A stretch of DNA of 64,000 bases, taken from assembly GCF_016342785.1 (NCBI RefSeq), contig NZ_JAEINH010000009.1, positions 1 to 64,000 on the forward strand, written 5' to 3'. The notes under the pieces were generated by a model, which was given only the letters and a program-made list of their open reading frames with translations, searched no databases and was not told where the DNA came from. The DNA comes from Sanguibacter suaedae (lineage in GTDB: Bacteria; Actinomycetota; Actinomycetes; Actinomycetales; Cellulomonadaceae). The position numbers and the translations under genes are program-made. Positions 24,742 through 33,762 of this stretch are shown piece after piece. Numbering within the stretch: the first letter of the stretch is position 1; each line of letters begins with the position of its first letter.

Positions 24742-26561
24742 GCGCCCACCTCCACCGCGGAGTTCACGGTGACGTCCACAGGGAGCGTGACCGCGAGCGT
24801 GAAGCGGCCCTCCTCGACCGACGCGACCATGGTCCCGCCGAGAGCCTCGACCCGTTCGCGCATCCCCACCAACCCACGCCCGGGCGCCACCGTGCGCGGC
24901 CTGCGTACCGGGTTCGACAGGGTCACCCCCACCGTCGACCTCTCCCGCGTCCTGGTGACCGTCACGACCTCGCGCGGTGCGTGGCGCCGCGCGTTCGTCA
25001 GACCTTCCTGGACCGCCCGGTACAGGACGTACCCCTGCGCGGGCGGCACCGCGCCCCACGCACCGTCCACGTCGACCTCCTGCCCGGCGGCCCGGGCGCT
25101 GACGACGAGCTCGTCGACGTCGGCCGCGTCCGGTTGCGGGGCCCTGCTGGCCCCTCCGTCACCGCTCCCTTCAGCGCGTTGCAGCACCACGAGGACCTGC
25201 CGCAGCTCGGCGAGCGCCTGCCGGGCGTCGTCGGCGATCTCCCCGAGGATCGCAAGTGTCCGGTCGTCGAGCCCGGGGTGCTGGTACGGGGCGCTCTCGG
25301 CGCGCACCGCGACGAGGGACACGTGGTGCGCGACGACGTCGTGCAGGTCGCGGGCCACCTGCGCCCGCTCGCTCGTGACCACCTCCGCGTGGACGGCACG
25401 CTCGTGCTGCTCGTCCGCGGCGTTCCGGAGCCGCTGAGCGCGGGCCGTGGCGCCGATCCCCGCGCTCATCGAGACGATCCCGGTGATGAAGACGACGTAC
25501 AGGGCCATGGCGACGACCCGCCGACCGGACGTCGTCCCCGCCGTGACCATCCCGATCGGCAGGAGAGCGGGGGTGTAGCTCACGCAGTAGAAGACGGAGA
25601 CGGCCAGGGCCGCAACAGTGGGCAGGACGGCCCGCCGCCAGGACTCGGACGCGACGATCACCGCGACGGCGATCGTCCCGAGGAGCCACCCCCACGCGAA
25701 CGTCTGCCACCACGGCAGGACCACGAACGGGAGCAGGGTGAGCGTCGTGGCCCAGACCGCGGAACGCTTCGCGAGCAGCACACCGGCAACGACGCTCACG
25801 TGCCCGAGGACTGACACGGCAGAAAGGGCTCCCTGGAGCGGGTGGTACAGGAAGGTGTTCGTCTCCTCGATGTACATGGGCGAGGTGAGCACCCCCGTCT
25901 GCTGCAGGAAGAGGGCGACCGTCAGGACGCAGAGCAGGGTGAGAGGTTCACGGCGGCACCACTCGACGAGAGCACGAGGTGAGGTGCTCACGCCCGCGCT
26001 CGCCGCCACGACCGCCGTGATCACCACGACGTGCACGGCGAGCGCCTCCAACCGCCCTGCGAGCGTCGGATCCACGCTGACGAACCCGAGCGGCAGGAGC
26101 GCCGGGACCTGACCCACGCAATGGACGGCCGCGACCGCCAGGGCTGCTCCGTAGGGGAGTGTGGCGCGCCGCCATGACATGGACGCCGCGATCACCGCGA
26201 CGCCGATCGTGCCGAGGAACCATCCCCAGACGAAGGTCTGCCACCAGACCGCGAGCACTGCGGGCACCAGGGTGAGCGCTGTCGCGAGGACGACGGAGCG
26301 CTTGGTGACGAGCACCCCCACCACGACGGTGATCCCGGCGAGGACCACGAGGACGACGAGCATCGCGAGGATGCCCGGCGACGGGGTCGCCACGTAGACG
26401 CCGTCCTCGGTGGCGTATCGCGGTCCGGGGTGGACGGGCGTGATGAGGAGGACGAGGGCGACCGCGGCCGCGGTGGTCGCGGTGATCACGTCGCGCCGGG
26501 CCCAGCCGGCGAGCGTCCGGAGACCGGCGGTGGGGACGAAGGGCGCGCCTGTGATGGTCAT
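24738..26561 (-). CDS. sensor histidine kinase with duplicated membrane sensor
   Basis: A 607-residue HisKA_3-type kinase. The phospho-acceptor is His407 in ARDLHDVVAHHVS; the ATPase domain carries EGLTNARRHAP and GRGLVGMRERV. The first ~380 residues are membrane segments in two similar copies (about 22-200 and 202-378), each containing WWQTF-WGW-LGTI-VAVI and SWRRA-LP. The length is about 180 residues more than usual for this family. It pairs with the overlapping response regulator gene. The signal is unknown. Confidence 0.92.
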   Translation of the reverse strand: MTITGAPFVPTAGLRTLAGWARRDVITATTAAAVALVLLITPVHPGPRYATEDGVYVATPSPGILAMLVVLVVLAGITVVVGVLVTKRSVVLATALTLVPAVLAVWWQTFVWGWFLGTIGVAVIAASMSWRRATLPYGAALAVAAVHCVGQVPALLPLGFVSVDPTLAGRLEALAVHVVVITAVVAASAGVSTSPRALVEWCRREPLTLLCVLTVALFLQQTGVLTSPMYIEETNTFLYHPLQGALSAVSVLGHVSVVAGVLLAKRSAVWATTLTLLPFVVLPWWQTFAWGWLLGTIAVAVIVASESWRRAVLPTVAALAVSVFYCVSYTPALLPIGMVTAGTTSGRRVVAMALYVVFITGIVSMSAGIGATARAQRLRNAADEQHERAVHAEVVTSERAQVARDLHDVVAHHVSLVAVRAESAPYQHPGLDDRTLAILGEIADDARQALAELRQVLVVLQRAEGSGDGGASRAPQPDAADVDELVVSARAAGQEVDVDGAWGAVPPAQGYVLYRAVQEGLTNARRHAPREVVTVTRTRERSTVGVTLSNPVRRPRTVAPGRGLVGMRERVEALGGTMVASVEEGRFTLAVTLPVDVTVNSAVEVGA

Positions 26562-26601
26562 GAGCCCATCGTTCCGGTCCGGGTGGCCCAGCACCTCGGT
26601 C

Positions 26602-27486
26602 TTACGACGGATCTTCGTCCCCGTCGTCGGGGGCAGGGGAGAGGTCGAGTGCAGCCTGGACCAGGTCGGCGACGGCCCGGGTGCGGCTCTGCGGGGGCCA
26701 TGCAATGACCGTGGTCACCGGGGGTGCGTCGACGACGGGGACGGCGGTCACGTCGTCGCGCAGGTGGGACCGGGACGACTCGGGGGCCAGGACGAGGGTG
26801 CGGCCGAGGGCGATGAGCTGCAGCAGCTGCGTGTGGCTCTGGAGCTCGGGGCCGGGACCGGGCGCGTAGGTGCCGTCGGGTGCGGGCCACCTCGCCGGGG
26901 GGAGGTCGTCGACGTCAGCGAGGTCGGCCACGTGCAGCGTCTCGCGGGCGGCCAACGGGTGCCCGGCGGGCAGGATGGCGACCTGGCCCTCGGTGACGAG
27001 GTCCTCGGTGTCGAGACCGTCGGTGTCGTCGAAGGGGCGGTGGAGGATCGCGACGTCCACGTCGCCCGCCCGCAGCAACCTGGCCTGCTCGCCGGGCCCG
27101 CAGAGCACGACGTCCACGTGGACGGACCCGGGCACCGCGTCGTACGCCTGGAGGAGGCGGCTGAGGAGGTCGGTGGAGGCGCCGGCCTTGATCGCGAGGG
27201 CGATGCTCGGCCGGTCGTCGGTGGTGTGGGCTGCGCGTCGGGCACGACGCTCGGCGGCGTCCAGGGCGTCGAGGGCCGCGCGCCCGTCGCGCAGCAGGAC
27301 GGTGCCGGCGGACGTGAGGGTGACGGCGCGGCTCGTGCGGTGCAGGAGCTCGGCGCCCAGGCGGCGCTCCAACTGACCGATGGCCCGGGACAGGGGCGGC
27401 TGGGCGATGCCCAGGCGCTCGGCCGCCCGCCCGAAGTGCAGCTCCTCGGCGACGGCCACGAAGTAGCGCAGCTCTCGTGACTCCAC
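26602..27486 (-). CDS. LysR family transcriptional regulator
   Basis: A 294-residue protein with the LysR winged helix (LRYFVAVAEELHFGRAAERLGIAQPPLSRAIGQLE) and a PBP-like effector domain. GTG at 27486 is supported by TAGCCT six nt upstream (leaderless). It is divergent from a short-chain dehydrogenase gene, with a T-N11-A dyad between them, the classic arrangement for LysR control of the neighbour and itself. Confidence 0.93.
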   Translation of the reverse strand: MESRELRYFVAVAEELHFGRAAERLGIAQPPLSRAIGQLERRLGAELLHRTSRAVTLTSAGTVLLRDGRAALDALDAAERRARRAAHTTDDRPSIALAIKAGASTDLLSRLLQAYDAVPGSVHVDVVLCGPGEQARLLRAGDVDVAILHRPFDDTDGLDTEDLVTEGQVAILPAGHPLAARETLHVADLADVDDLPPARWPAPDGTYAPGPGPELQSHTQLLQLIALGRTLVLAPESSRSHLRDDVTAVPVVDAPPVTTVIAWPPQSRTRAVADLVQAALDLSPAPDDGDEDPS

Positions 27487-27511
27487 CCTCGAAGGCTACC
27501 CGCGCACCCTC

Positions 27512-27532
27512 TCGATACCTCCTGGGTATCGA
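27512..27532. promoter_or_regulatory. LysR-type operator
   Basis: A perfect inverted repeat TCGATACC (27512-27519) / GGTATCGA (27525-27532) around TCCTG, containing the T-N11-A core. It lies in the 100-bp LysR/SDR divergent gap. Confidence 0.65.
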
Positions 27533-27586
27533 TCCTGATCGAACGGGTCTTGGACGCGATAGCAGCCCGCTCCGCATGATCGATGC

Positions 27587-28318
27587 ATGACAACCACGAA
27601 GACGGCCCTGGTCACCGGGGCGAACAAGGGCATCGGGTACGAGATCGCGGCAGGGCTCGGCGCATTGGGGTACAGCGTGGGCGTGGGCGCCCGCGACGAG
27701 ACGAGGCGCGAGCAGGCGGTCGCCGCGCTGAGGGAGGCGGGCGTCGACGCGTTCGGCGTCCCCCTGGACGTCACCGACGACCGGAGCGTCGCCGCGGCCG
27801 CGGACCTCATCGCCGAGCGTGCCGGTCACCTGGACGCCCTCGTGAACAACGCAGGAATCACGGGCGGCCCCGCCCAGCAGCCGACCACCGCCGACCTCGA
27901 CGTCATCCGCACCGCGGTCGAGACGAACGTCATCGGCGTCGTGCGGGTCACCAACGCCATGCTGCCCCTGCTGCGCCGTGCGCCGTCGCCGCGCATCGTG
28001 AACATGTCCAGCAGCGTCGGGTCCCTCACCTACCAGTCCGGTCCCGGCGGCGAGACCACCACCGGTCCGGTGGCCGTCGCCTACTCGCCGTCCAAGACCT
28101 TCCTCAACGCCGTCACCCTGCAGTACGTGCGCGAGCTCGACGGCACCGGCATCCTCGTCAACTGCGCGTGCCCCGGGTTCGTCGCTACGGACCTCAACGG
28201 GTTCGCGGGCGTGCGCACCCCGCAGCAGGGCGCCGCGACGGCGATCCGCCTCGCCACGCTGCCCGACGACGGCCCCACCGGTGGCTTCTTCGACGACGAG
28301 GGCGTCGTCCCCTGGTGA
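27587..28318 (+). CDS. short-chain dehydrogenase/reductase
   Basis: A 243-residue classical SDR: TGANKGIG nucleotide loop, NNAG, catalytic Ser in NMSSSVGS and YxxxK as YSPSK. It is similar in layout to carbonyl-reductase-like SDRs. Divergent from, and probably controlled by, the LysR regulator. Substrate unknown. Confidence 0.93.
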   Translation: MTTTKTALVTGANKGIGYEIAAGLGALGYSVGVGARDETRREQAVAALREAGVDAFGVPLDVTDDRSVAAAADLIAERAGHLDALVNNAGITGGPAQQPTTADLDVIRTAVETNVIGVVRVTNAMLPLLRRAPSPRIVNMSSSVGSLTYQSGPGGETTTGPVAVAYSPSKTFLNAVTLQYVRELDGTGILVNCACPGFVATDLNGFAGVRTPQQGAATAIRLATLPDDGPTGGFFDDEGVVPW

Positions 28319-28371
28319 CGGCTCGCCACCGCTAGGGTGAGGCTCCACCGTCCAGGAGGGGGCAGCCCGCG

Positions 28372-28638
28372 ATGTCCGACCCAGATCTGATGGGACCCGT
28401 CCTGTCGTTCCTCGTCGCGTTCACGCTGATGTCGGTCGGGACGTGGGGGATGCGGCGGGCAGGTGGGCGTCCCGTGCTGATCGTCCTGGTGGTCGTCCTG
28501 TCGGCCGGCGTGCTGATCGCCGTGACGTACGCAGGGCCGGCGGACGCGGCCCACCAGGCCGCCCGGATGCTGGGCGTCTTCCTCGCCGGCGTCATCCACG
28601 CGGCCGTCGTCTGGCGCTCGCGCAGACTCGTCGCGTGA
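28372..28638 (+). CDS. 88-residue membrane protein
   Basis: Three hydrophobic segments (about 9-25, 34-52, 63-80). GGAGGGGG before the ATG fixes the start, and TAGGGT at 28334 is a likely -10 box. No family recognised. Confidence 0.7.
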   Translation: MSDPDLMGPVLSFLVAFTLMSVGTWGMRRAGGRPVLIVLVVVLSAGVLIAVTYAGPADAAHQAARMLGVFLAGVIHAAVVWRSRRLVA

Positions 28639-28734
28639 AACTGCTCGGACCACCACGATATGTCGAGGTCAGAGGGTAGAAAGCCGGTCGAGAAAGTTCC
28701 CTCAATTCTTGCGGCAGCGGTCTGTGCGAAATCG

Positions 28735-28769
28735 CCGAAGGGCCGAGCCTCAGCGGCTCGGCCCTTCGG
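28735..28769 (-). terminator. intrinsic terminator after lsr2
   Basis: A perfect 15-bp stem: CCGAAGGGCCGAGCC (28735-28749) and GGCTCGGCCCTTCGG (28755-28769) with loop TCAGC, 15 nt beyond the lsr2 stop. In the lsr2 direction it is followed by CGATTTC. Confidence 0.85.
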
Positions 28770-28784
28770 TCGATCAAGGGTCTC

Positions 28785-29117
28785 TCAGTTGCCTGCGGCC
28801 CGGTACTTCTCCAGGACGTCCTTCGAGATGCGTCCCCGTCCGGAGATCTCGACACCGTTGGACGCGGCCCACGCACGGACCGCGGTGGCGTCGTAGTCGT
28901 TCCCGGTCGACGAGCGGCGAGCGGTCTTCGCTGCCGTGGTCCGTCCGACCTTCCGGCCGCCCTCGGTGTACGTGGTGAGTGCCGAACGCATTTCCGTGGC
29001 TTCTTCAGTGGTGAGATCGATCTCGTACGTCACGCCATCGAGGGCGAAGGACACGGTCTCGTCCGCGGTCCCGCCCGAAACGTCTGAGGTGAGCTCGACG
29101 ACTACTCGCTGTGCCAT
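28785..29117 (-). CDS. lsr2: Lsr2 nucleoid-associated protein
   Basis: A 110-residue protein. The N-terminal dimerisation part starts AQRVVVELTSDVSGG; the C-terminal AT-hook-like DNA-binding part has VRAWAASNG and SGRGRIS, with the RGR that enters AT-rich minor grooves. It silences horizontally acquired AT-rich DNA in actinobacteria. ATG at 29117 follows AGGAGA; longer upstream reading frames lack a site. Low-GC genes nearby (8547-9776, 53916-54650) are plausible targets. Confidence 0.96.
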   Translation of the reverse strand: MAQRVVVELTSDVSGGTADETVSFALDGVTYEIDLTTEEATEMRSALTTYTEGGRKVGRTTAAKTARRSSTGNDYDATAVRAWAASNGVEISGRGRISKDVLEKYRAAGN

Positions 29118-29321
29118 GGGTAATCTCCTGTTCTGGTCCCCTGCCGTTGTGGAAACACCGTACATTGAAGCCGGCTTCTTATTTGCATGACGATTCACGG
29201 CGCACATCTCTGCGCGCACCCCACGGTTCGGAATTCGGAGCGATTCTCGTCCTTCGGCGTTCGGCACCCTGGCGTGAATGTGGTGCCTCTCCGTGAGACA
29301 GGCGTGGCGGCCGGTCGTGAC

Positions 29322-29519
29322 CTAACTGCGGCCGCCGCGCCGGATCTTTCGCATGACGCGGTACCACCGTGCCGTGGAGACCGCGCCGCCGACGGAACCG
29401 GTCGCCGCATAGCCCGCTGTGAGGCCGACGAACGTCTCACCGCATCCGTGGCAGAGGGTCCGGGTGGCCGTGCGGGTCGGCTCGCCGGTGATGGTCGCGT
29501 CGCACTGGTCGCACCTCAT
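29322..29519 (-). CDS. 65-residue zinc-ribbon protein
   Basis: Two CxxC pairs (MRCDQCDATI, TLCHGCGETF) form a short zinc ribbon, followed by a Gly-rich segment and a basic tail (MRKIRRGGR). TAGGTT lies six nt before the ATG (leaderless). Function unknown. Confidence 0.7.
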   Translation of the reverse strand: MRCDQCDATITGEPTRTATRTLCHGCGETFVGLTAGYAATGSVGGAVSTARWYRVMRKIRRGGRS

Positions 29520-29598
29520 GCCGCCAACCTACCGGTTCGCGCGGTTCGCCCCGATCCGCCCGACGCGCGGTCGGTCGTCGGCGTATGACCGTCGTCTG

Positions 29599-30801
29599 TC
29601 ACCGGCGCAGGATCTCGAGGGCGGTGAGCGCCCGGGCGGTGCCGTTCTCCTCGCGCATGGTCGACGCGGCGCTCGCGAGGGTGTCGGTGCGGAGTGCGCG
29701 GGCCGTGTCGATCGCGGCCCCGATCCGTCGGGCACTCACGCGGCGCCGCCGCACCGGTGGTGCGCCGAGCCCACGTTCGGCGAGGCGGTGCGCCCAGAAC
29801 GGTTGGTCGGCGAGGAACGGCACCACCACCGACGGCGCACCTGCCCGGACGGCTGCGTGCGACGTCCCGGCACCGCCGTGGTGCACGGCCACCGCGGCGT
29901 GCGGCAGGACCTGGTCGTGGGGGACGGAGCGCACGCACAGGACGTCCGCACCACGGGCGTCGTCGGGCAGCTCGAGCCCACCCCACCCGGTGGCGAGCAG
30001 CACGGCGAGACCGCGTGCCCGGGCAGCCTCGACGATCGCGGCGGCCCGGGCGCGCGGGTCGCCGGAGGCCATGGACCCGAACCCGGCGTACACGAACGGG
30101 CCCTGCGCCACGAACCGTGCGACGTCGGTGTCGAGCGGTGCGCTCGGCGTCCGAGAGACCCAGGGGCCGGTGAGCTGCGTGGTCGCGGGCCAGTCGTCCG
30201 GTCGGCCCTGCAGCAGGGGGCTGATCGGGACGAGCGAGCCCGCGGGGCGCGCTCGGCGCGCGTCACCCGAGATCCCGTGCGGCGCGAGAGCGGCGTCCAC
30301 CTCGCGGCGGAACATGGCGGCCGCCGCCGACCCCGCCCCGTACGTCGCACGGTTGAGCGGCCCTAGGCTGACGCCCACGGTGCCGGGCATGGGGAACGCC
30401 CGCGTGGGCGTGAGTGTTGGGACGATCTCCGCGACCACGGACGTCGCCCCGACGCACGCGGCCGCCGCCGGTGCGCTGAGCACCTTCGGGTGATGGACGA
30501 CGACGTCCGGTCGCACATGGACGACGGCCCTGGCCGCCGCGGACAGCATGCGTCCCATTGCGGGTCGGATCGTCGTCCTCATCGACCGCGCCGCGGCCCA
30601 CGGGGACACGCCCTGGTCGGCGACCAGCCGGGAGAAGTCCACGTGCAGCGGCACGAGCGGCACCGAGCCGTCGACGTCGACTCCCGACCCGTCCGGGATC
30701 CCCAGGTGCACGCGGTGCCCCGCGGCGACGGCTGCCTGCGCGAGGGCGACGAACGGCTCGACGTCACCCCGGCTGCCGGCGGTGAGGAGCAGCAGGTCCA
30801 C
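29599..30801 (-). CDS. glycosyltransferase, MGT/UGT (GT1) family
   Basis: A 400-residue GT-B protein with N-terminal LTAGSRGDVEPFVALA and the C-terminal nucleotide-sugar motif HHGGAGTSHAAVRAG followed by PFLADQPFWA. Relatives glycosylate macrolides, sterols or other lipophilic acceptors. The GTG start lies 36 nt after the lipoprotein gene on the same strand. Acceptor unknown. Confidence 0.9.
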   Translation of the reverse strand: MDLLLLTAGSRGDVEPFVALAQAAVAAGHRVHLGIPDGSGVDVDGSVPLVPLHVDFSRLVADQGVSPWAAARSMRTTIRPAMGRMLSAAARAVVHVRPDVVVHHPKVLSAPAAAACVGATSVVAEIVPTLTPTRAFPMPGTVGVSLGPLNRATYGAGSAAAAMFRREVDAALAPHGISGDARRARPAGSLVPISPLLQGRPDDWPATTQLTGPWVSRTPSAPLDTDVARFVAQGPFVYAGFGSMASGDPRARAAAIVEAARARGLAVLLATGWGGLELPDDARGADVLCVRSVPHDQVLPHAAVAVHHGGAGTSHAAVRAGAPSVVVPFLADQPFWAHRLAERGLGAPPVRRRRVSARRIGAAIDTARALRTDTLASAASTMREENGTARALTALEILRR

Positions 30802-30837
30802 GGTCGTCCTCCTCGTCCGGCCGCACGCGGGACCGGG

Positions 30838-31311
30838 TCAGTCCTCCACGATCAGGTCGACGACCTCCTGAGCACTCTCGTCCGGCGGCAACGCGATCGT
30901 CAAGGTGTTCCCGTCGACGGGTCCCGGGACCTCGACGGCCGAACGGATCTCGTCTCCGACCCGCATGACGAGGCGCGCGCTGTCCCCGGCCTCGGCGGCC
31001 TCCTCCGTGAGCGCCGTCAGGGCGTCCGCCCCGTCCTCGGTGAACGTCAGGGCGACCGAGTTCTGACCGTCGCGCTCGGCGACGGCAGCGTCGTCGACCG
31101 GCACAGCCTGGTAGCCCGCGGGGCTCATCACGTGCTGATCGCCGATCGGGACGCACAGCGGGTCGGAACCCTCGTCGCACGTCACCGACACTGCCAGCCC
31201 GACCGTCCCGCTGGGCGCTCCCGGGGTCTGGTCGGGCTCCTCCTCGGCAGCACACCCACCGAGGGCTGCTGCGACGATCACGAGCAGGGTCGTCCTGCGT
31301 GAGTTCTTCAT
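30838..31311 (-). CDS. lipoprotein with SecD P1-head-like domain
   Basis: A 157-residue protein: signal peptide with lipobox LGGC (Cys20), acidic linker, then a fold resembling the periplasmic P1 head of SecD (VALTFTEDGADALTALTEEA, RLVMRVGDEIRSAVEVPGP). There is no membrane channel part. GGGGGGG precedes the ATG. It could be a small surface lipoprotein that reuses this fold; function unknown. Confidence 0.7.
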   Translation of the reverse strand: MKNSRRTTLLVIVAAALGGCAAEEEPDQTPGAPSGTVGLAVSVTCDEGSDPLCVPIGDQHVMSPAGYQAVPVDDAAVAERDGQNSVALTFTEDGADALTALTEEAAEAGDSARLVMRVGDEIRSAVEVPGPVDGNTLTIALPPDESAQEVVDLIVED

Positions 31312-31417
31312 CGGTCCCCCCCTGAGGTCTCGGGCGAGCCGCTGGCACGACCCGTCCTCACGACGCTAGGGGAGTCGACGGGCAGTTTCCATGCGTCGCC
31401 CGCTCACGTCGGGGTGC

Positions 31418-31963
31418 TCAGAAGAGGAAGTCTGGTTCCGCGGCGGCGGCGACTGCGGCAGGTGCGGGGCGCGCGCCGGCGCCGACGGGCGTCGTCGCGC
31501 CCGTTCGGGTCACGACGACGTCGCCGCGCTTCGCGGCGCGTGCCGCGGTGCCGGCGAGGACGTCGGCCTTCTCGTTGAAGTGGTCGCCCTGGTGACCGCG
31601 CACCCAGTGGAAGACGACCTTCCCCTCGCGCTCCGCGATGGCCCGTTCGATGCCCTGCACGAGCTCGAGGTTCTGCACAGGGCCGCCGCTCGCGGTGCGC
31701 CACCCCTTGCGCTTCCAGCCCGCCACCCACACGGATGCGCACTTGATGGCGTACTGGGAGTCGGACTCGATGCGCAGCTCCTCGGGGCCGGGGTGGGCGA
31801 GGATCGCCTCGAGCACCGCCGACAGCTCGGCCACCTGGTTGGTGCCCGACGCGATACCACCCGACGCGGACGACCCGTCGTGGTTCACCCACGCCCAGCC
31901 GCTCGCCCCTCCGGGGTTGCGCAGGCAGGAACCGTCCGTGCTGACCGTGATCACGGCGTCCAT
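31418..31963 (-). CDS. rnhA: ribonuclease HI
   Basis: A 181-residue protein with all catalytic residues: Asp10 (STDGSC), Glu46 (VAELSAV), Asp68 (ESDSQYA), Asp134 (EKADVLA), and His124 in the WVRGHQGD loop. It cleaves RNA in RNA-DNA hybrids. A C-terminal Ala/Pro-rich tail of about 30 residues extends past the fold. Confidence 0.95.
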   Translation of the reverse strand: MDAVITVSTDGSCLRNPGGASGWAWVNHDGSSASGGIASGTNQVAELSAVLEAILAHPGPEELRIESDSQYAIKCASVWVAGWKRKGWRTASGGPVQNLELVQGIERAIAEREGKVVFHWVRGHQGDHFNEKADVLAGTAARAAKRGDVVVTRTGATTPVGAGARPAPAAVAAAAEPDFLF

Positions 31964-32070
31964 TGTGCCGTGCCCGGCTCGTGGTGCTCGCCGGACCCGC
32001 TGAGGGGTGGCCGCCCGTGCCCTGCCTCGGTAGCGTCAGTGCTCCCGTCGGAACCCACCGAGGAGCGCGC

Positions 32071-32454
32071 GTGACTGCAGACAAGCCCTTGACCTTCGAG
32101 GGGGGCCGCAACATCGCCATGAAGGTCCCGCCCCACGTGTGGGAGGAAACCGTCGCCTTCTACCGCGACACGTTGGGCATGCGCCAGGTCGAGAACCCGT
32201 TCGAGTCCGGTCCGGAGTCGGTGGGCTTCGAGTTCGGGGCCAACACGCTGTGGATCGACAAGGTCCCCGGCGTCAGCCAGGCAGAGCTCTGGTTGGAGGT
32301 GACGACGGCGGACACGGCGGCCGCCGCCGATCACCTGCGGGCAGCGGGCGTGACCCGCTGCGACGAGATCGAGCCGTTGGGCACGACGTCCGCGTACTGG
32401 ATCACCAGCCCGGCGTCGATCGTCCACCTCGTCTCGGAGCCCGAGGCCGACTGA
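32071..32454 (+). CDS. VOC/glyoxalase-fold protein
   Basis: A 127-residue protein with one betaalphabetabetabeta module (EETVAFYRDTLGMRQ, then GFEFGANTLWID and IVHLVSEP). GTG at 32071 follows GAGGAGCG. No resistance or dioxygenase signature stands out; the ligand is unknown. Confidence 0.8.
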   Translation: MTADKPLTFEGGRNIAMKVPPHVWEETVAFYRDTLGMRQVENPFESGPESVGFEFGANTLWIDKVPGVSQAELWLEVTTADTAAAADHLRAAGVTRCDEIEPLGTTSAYWITSPASIVHLVSEPEAD

Positions 32455-32511
32455 CGGTCCTGGCGCTCCTCCGCCCGCGACCCGAGGAACATCTGCGGAC
32501 TCCGTGAGCCG

Positions 32512-33687
32512 TCACACCTTCCGGAACGTCGCCCGGATGTCCTCGACGAGGAGCTCGGGCTGCTCGAGGAGCGCGAAGTGTCCGCCGCGGGCGACCTCGG
32601 AGAAGTGGACGAGGTTCGTGTAGCGGCGCTCGGCCCAGCGGCGTGAGCGGCGCACGTACTCGCCGGGCATGATGCTCAGGCCCGTGGGCAGGGTGAGGGG
32701 CTCCTCGAGGGTGCCGGGGGTGGACCAGCCGGTGCGCGCCGACTCCCAGTACATGCGGGCGGCCGACGCGGCCGTACCGGGGAGCCAGTAGAGCATGATG
32801 TCGTCGATCATCTCGTCGAGGGTGAAGATCTTCTCAGCGTCACCGTGCTCGTCGTGCGACCCGCCGACGTCCTGGAACATCGCGTAGATCCACGACGCCA
32901 GCCCGACGGGGGAGTCGGTGAGCGAGTAGCCGATGGTCTGCGGCCTCGTGGCCATCTGCTGCGAGTACGCGGAGAGGACCTGCCAGTAGTAGCCGCCCTC
33001 CTGGAGCATGACCTGCTCCTCCGGCGTCGCGGCCTGCGCCTCCTCGTCGGTGGGCATGAACAGGGCCATGTTCAGGTGGATGCCCGCGAGCCCGATGTCC
33101 TCGCGGCCCTGCAGCGCGGCGAGCTCCGCGGTGACCGACGCGCCGAGGTCGCCACCCTGCGCGAACCACGTCGCGTACCCGAGACGGTCCATGAGCACGG
33201 CCCAGGCCTTCGCGGTGCCGCGGGCGTCCCACCCGGTCTCGGTGGGGCGGCCGGAGAACCCGAAGCCGGGCAGGCTGGGGATGACGACGTCGAACGCGTC
33301 CTCGGCGGAGCCGCCGTGGGCCTCGGGGTCGGTGAGCGGGCCGATGGCGTGCCGGAACTCGAGGACCGAGCCGGGCCACCCGTGGGTGAGGAGCAGCGGG
33401 CGGGCCCCGGCGACGGCGGACCGCACGTGGAGGAAGTGGATGTCGAGCCCGTCGATGGTCGTCGTGTGCTGGCCCCACCCGTTGAGGAGCGCCTCGGTCC
33501 GGCGCCAGTCGTACGCGGTGGCCCAGTGGTCCACCAGGCGCTGCATCTTCTCGAGGGTCGGGCCCTGCGAGGTGTCGGTGACGGTCTCGCGGTCGGGCCA
33601 CCGGGTGGCGAGCAGGCGACGACGGAGGTCGTCGAGGTCGGCCTGCGGGACGTCGAGGACGAAGGGCGTGACGGCGGTGGTGGTCAT
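32512..33687 (-). CDS. epoxide hydrolase (EHN type)
   Basis: A 391-residue alpha/beta hydrolase with the N-terminal EHN segment (about 5-115). HGWPGS (102-107) gives the oxyanion hole, the nucleophile is Asp180 in AQGGDLGAS, and His370 in RGGHFALLEQ completes the triad. It opens epoxides to diols. Divergent from a MarR regulator with a dyad at 33720-33740, so probably MarR-controlled. Confidence 0.92.
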   Translation of the reverse strand: MTTTAVTPFVLDVPQADLDDLRRRLLATRWPDRETVTDTSQGPTLEKMQRLVDHWATAYDWRRTEALLNGWGQHTTTIDGLDIHFLHVRSAVAGARPLLLTHGWPGSVLEFRHAIGPLTDPEAHGGSAEDAFDVVIPSLPGFGFSGRPTETGWDARGTAKAWAVLMDRLGYATWFAQGGDLGASVTAELAALQGREDIGLAGIHLNMALFMPTDEEAQAATPEEQVMLQEGGYYWQVLSAYSQQMATRPQTIGYSLTDSPVGLASWIYAMFQDVGGSHDEHGDAEKIFTLDEMIDDIMLYWLPGTAASAARMYWESARTGWSTPGTLEEPLTLPTGLSIMPGEYVRRSRRWAERRYTNLVHFSEVARGGHFALLEQPELLVEDIRATFRKV

Positions 33688-33719
33688 GACTGCCTGCTTC
33701 CGGATCGTTGGTCGTGAAG

Positions 33720-33740
33720 ATCATCTTTGCACAAGACGAT
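33720..33740. promoter_or_regulatory. MarR-type imperfect operator
   Basis: ATCnTCTT-N5-AAGAnGAT centred in the gap between the epoxide hydrolase and MarR genes; it overlaps the region just upstream of the MarR -10 box (TACGAT, 33751-33756). Confidence 0.5.
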
Positions 33741-33762
33741 CTCGTGTCGGTACGATCGCCGC

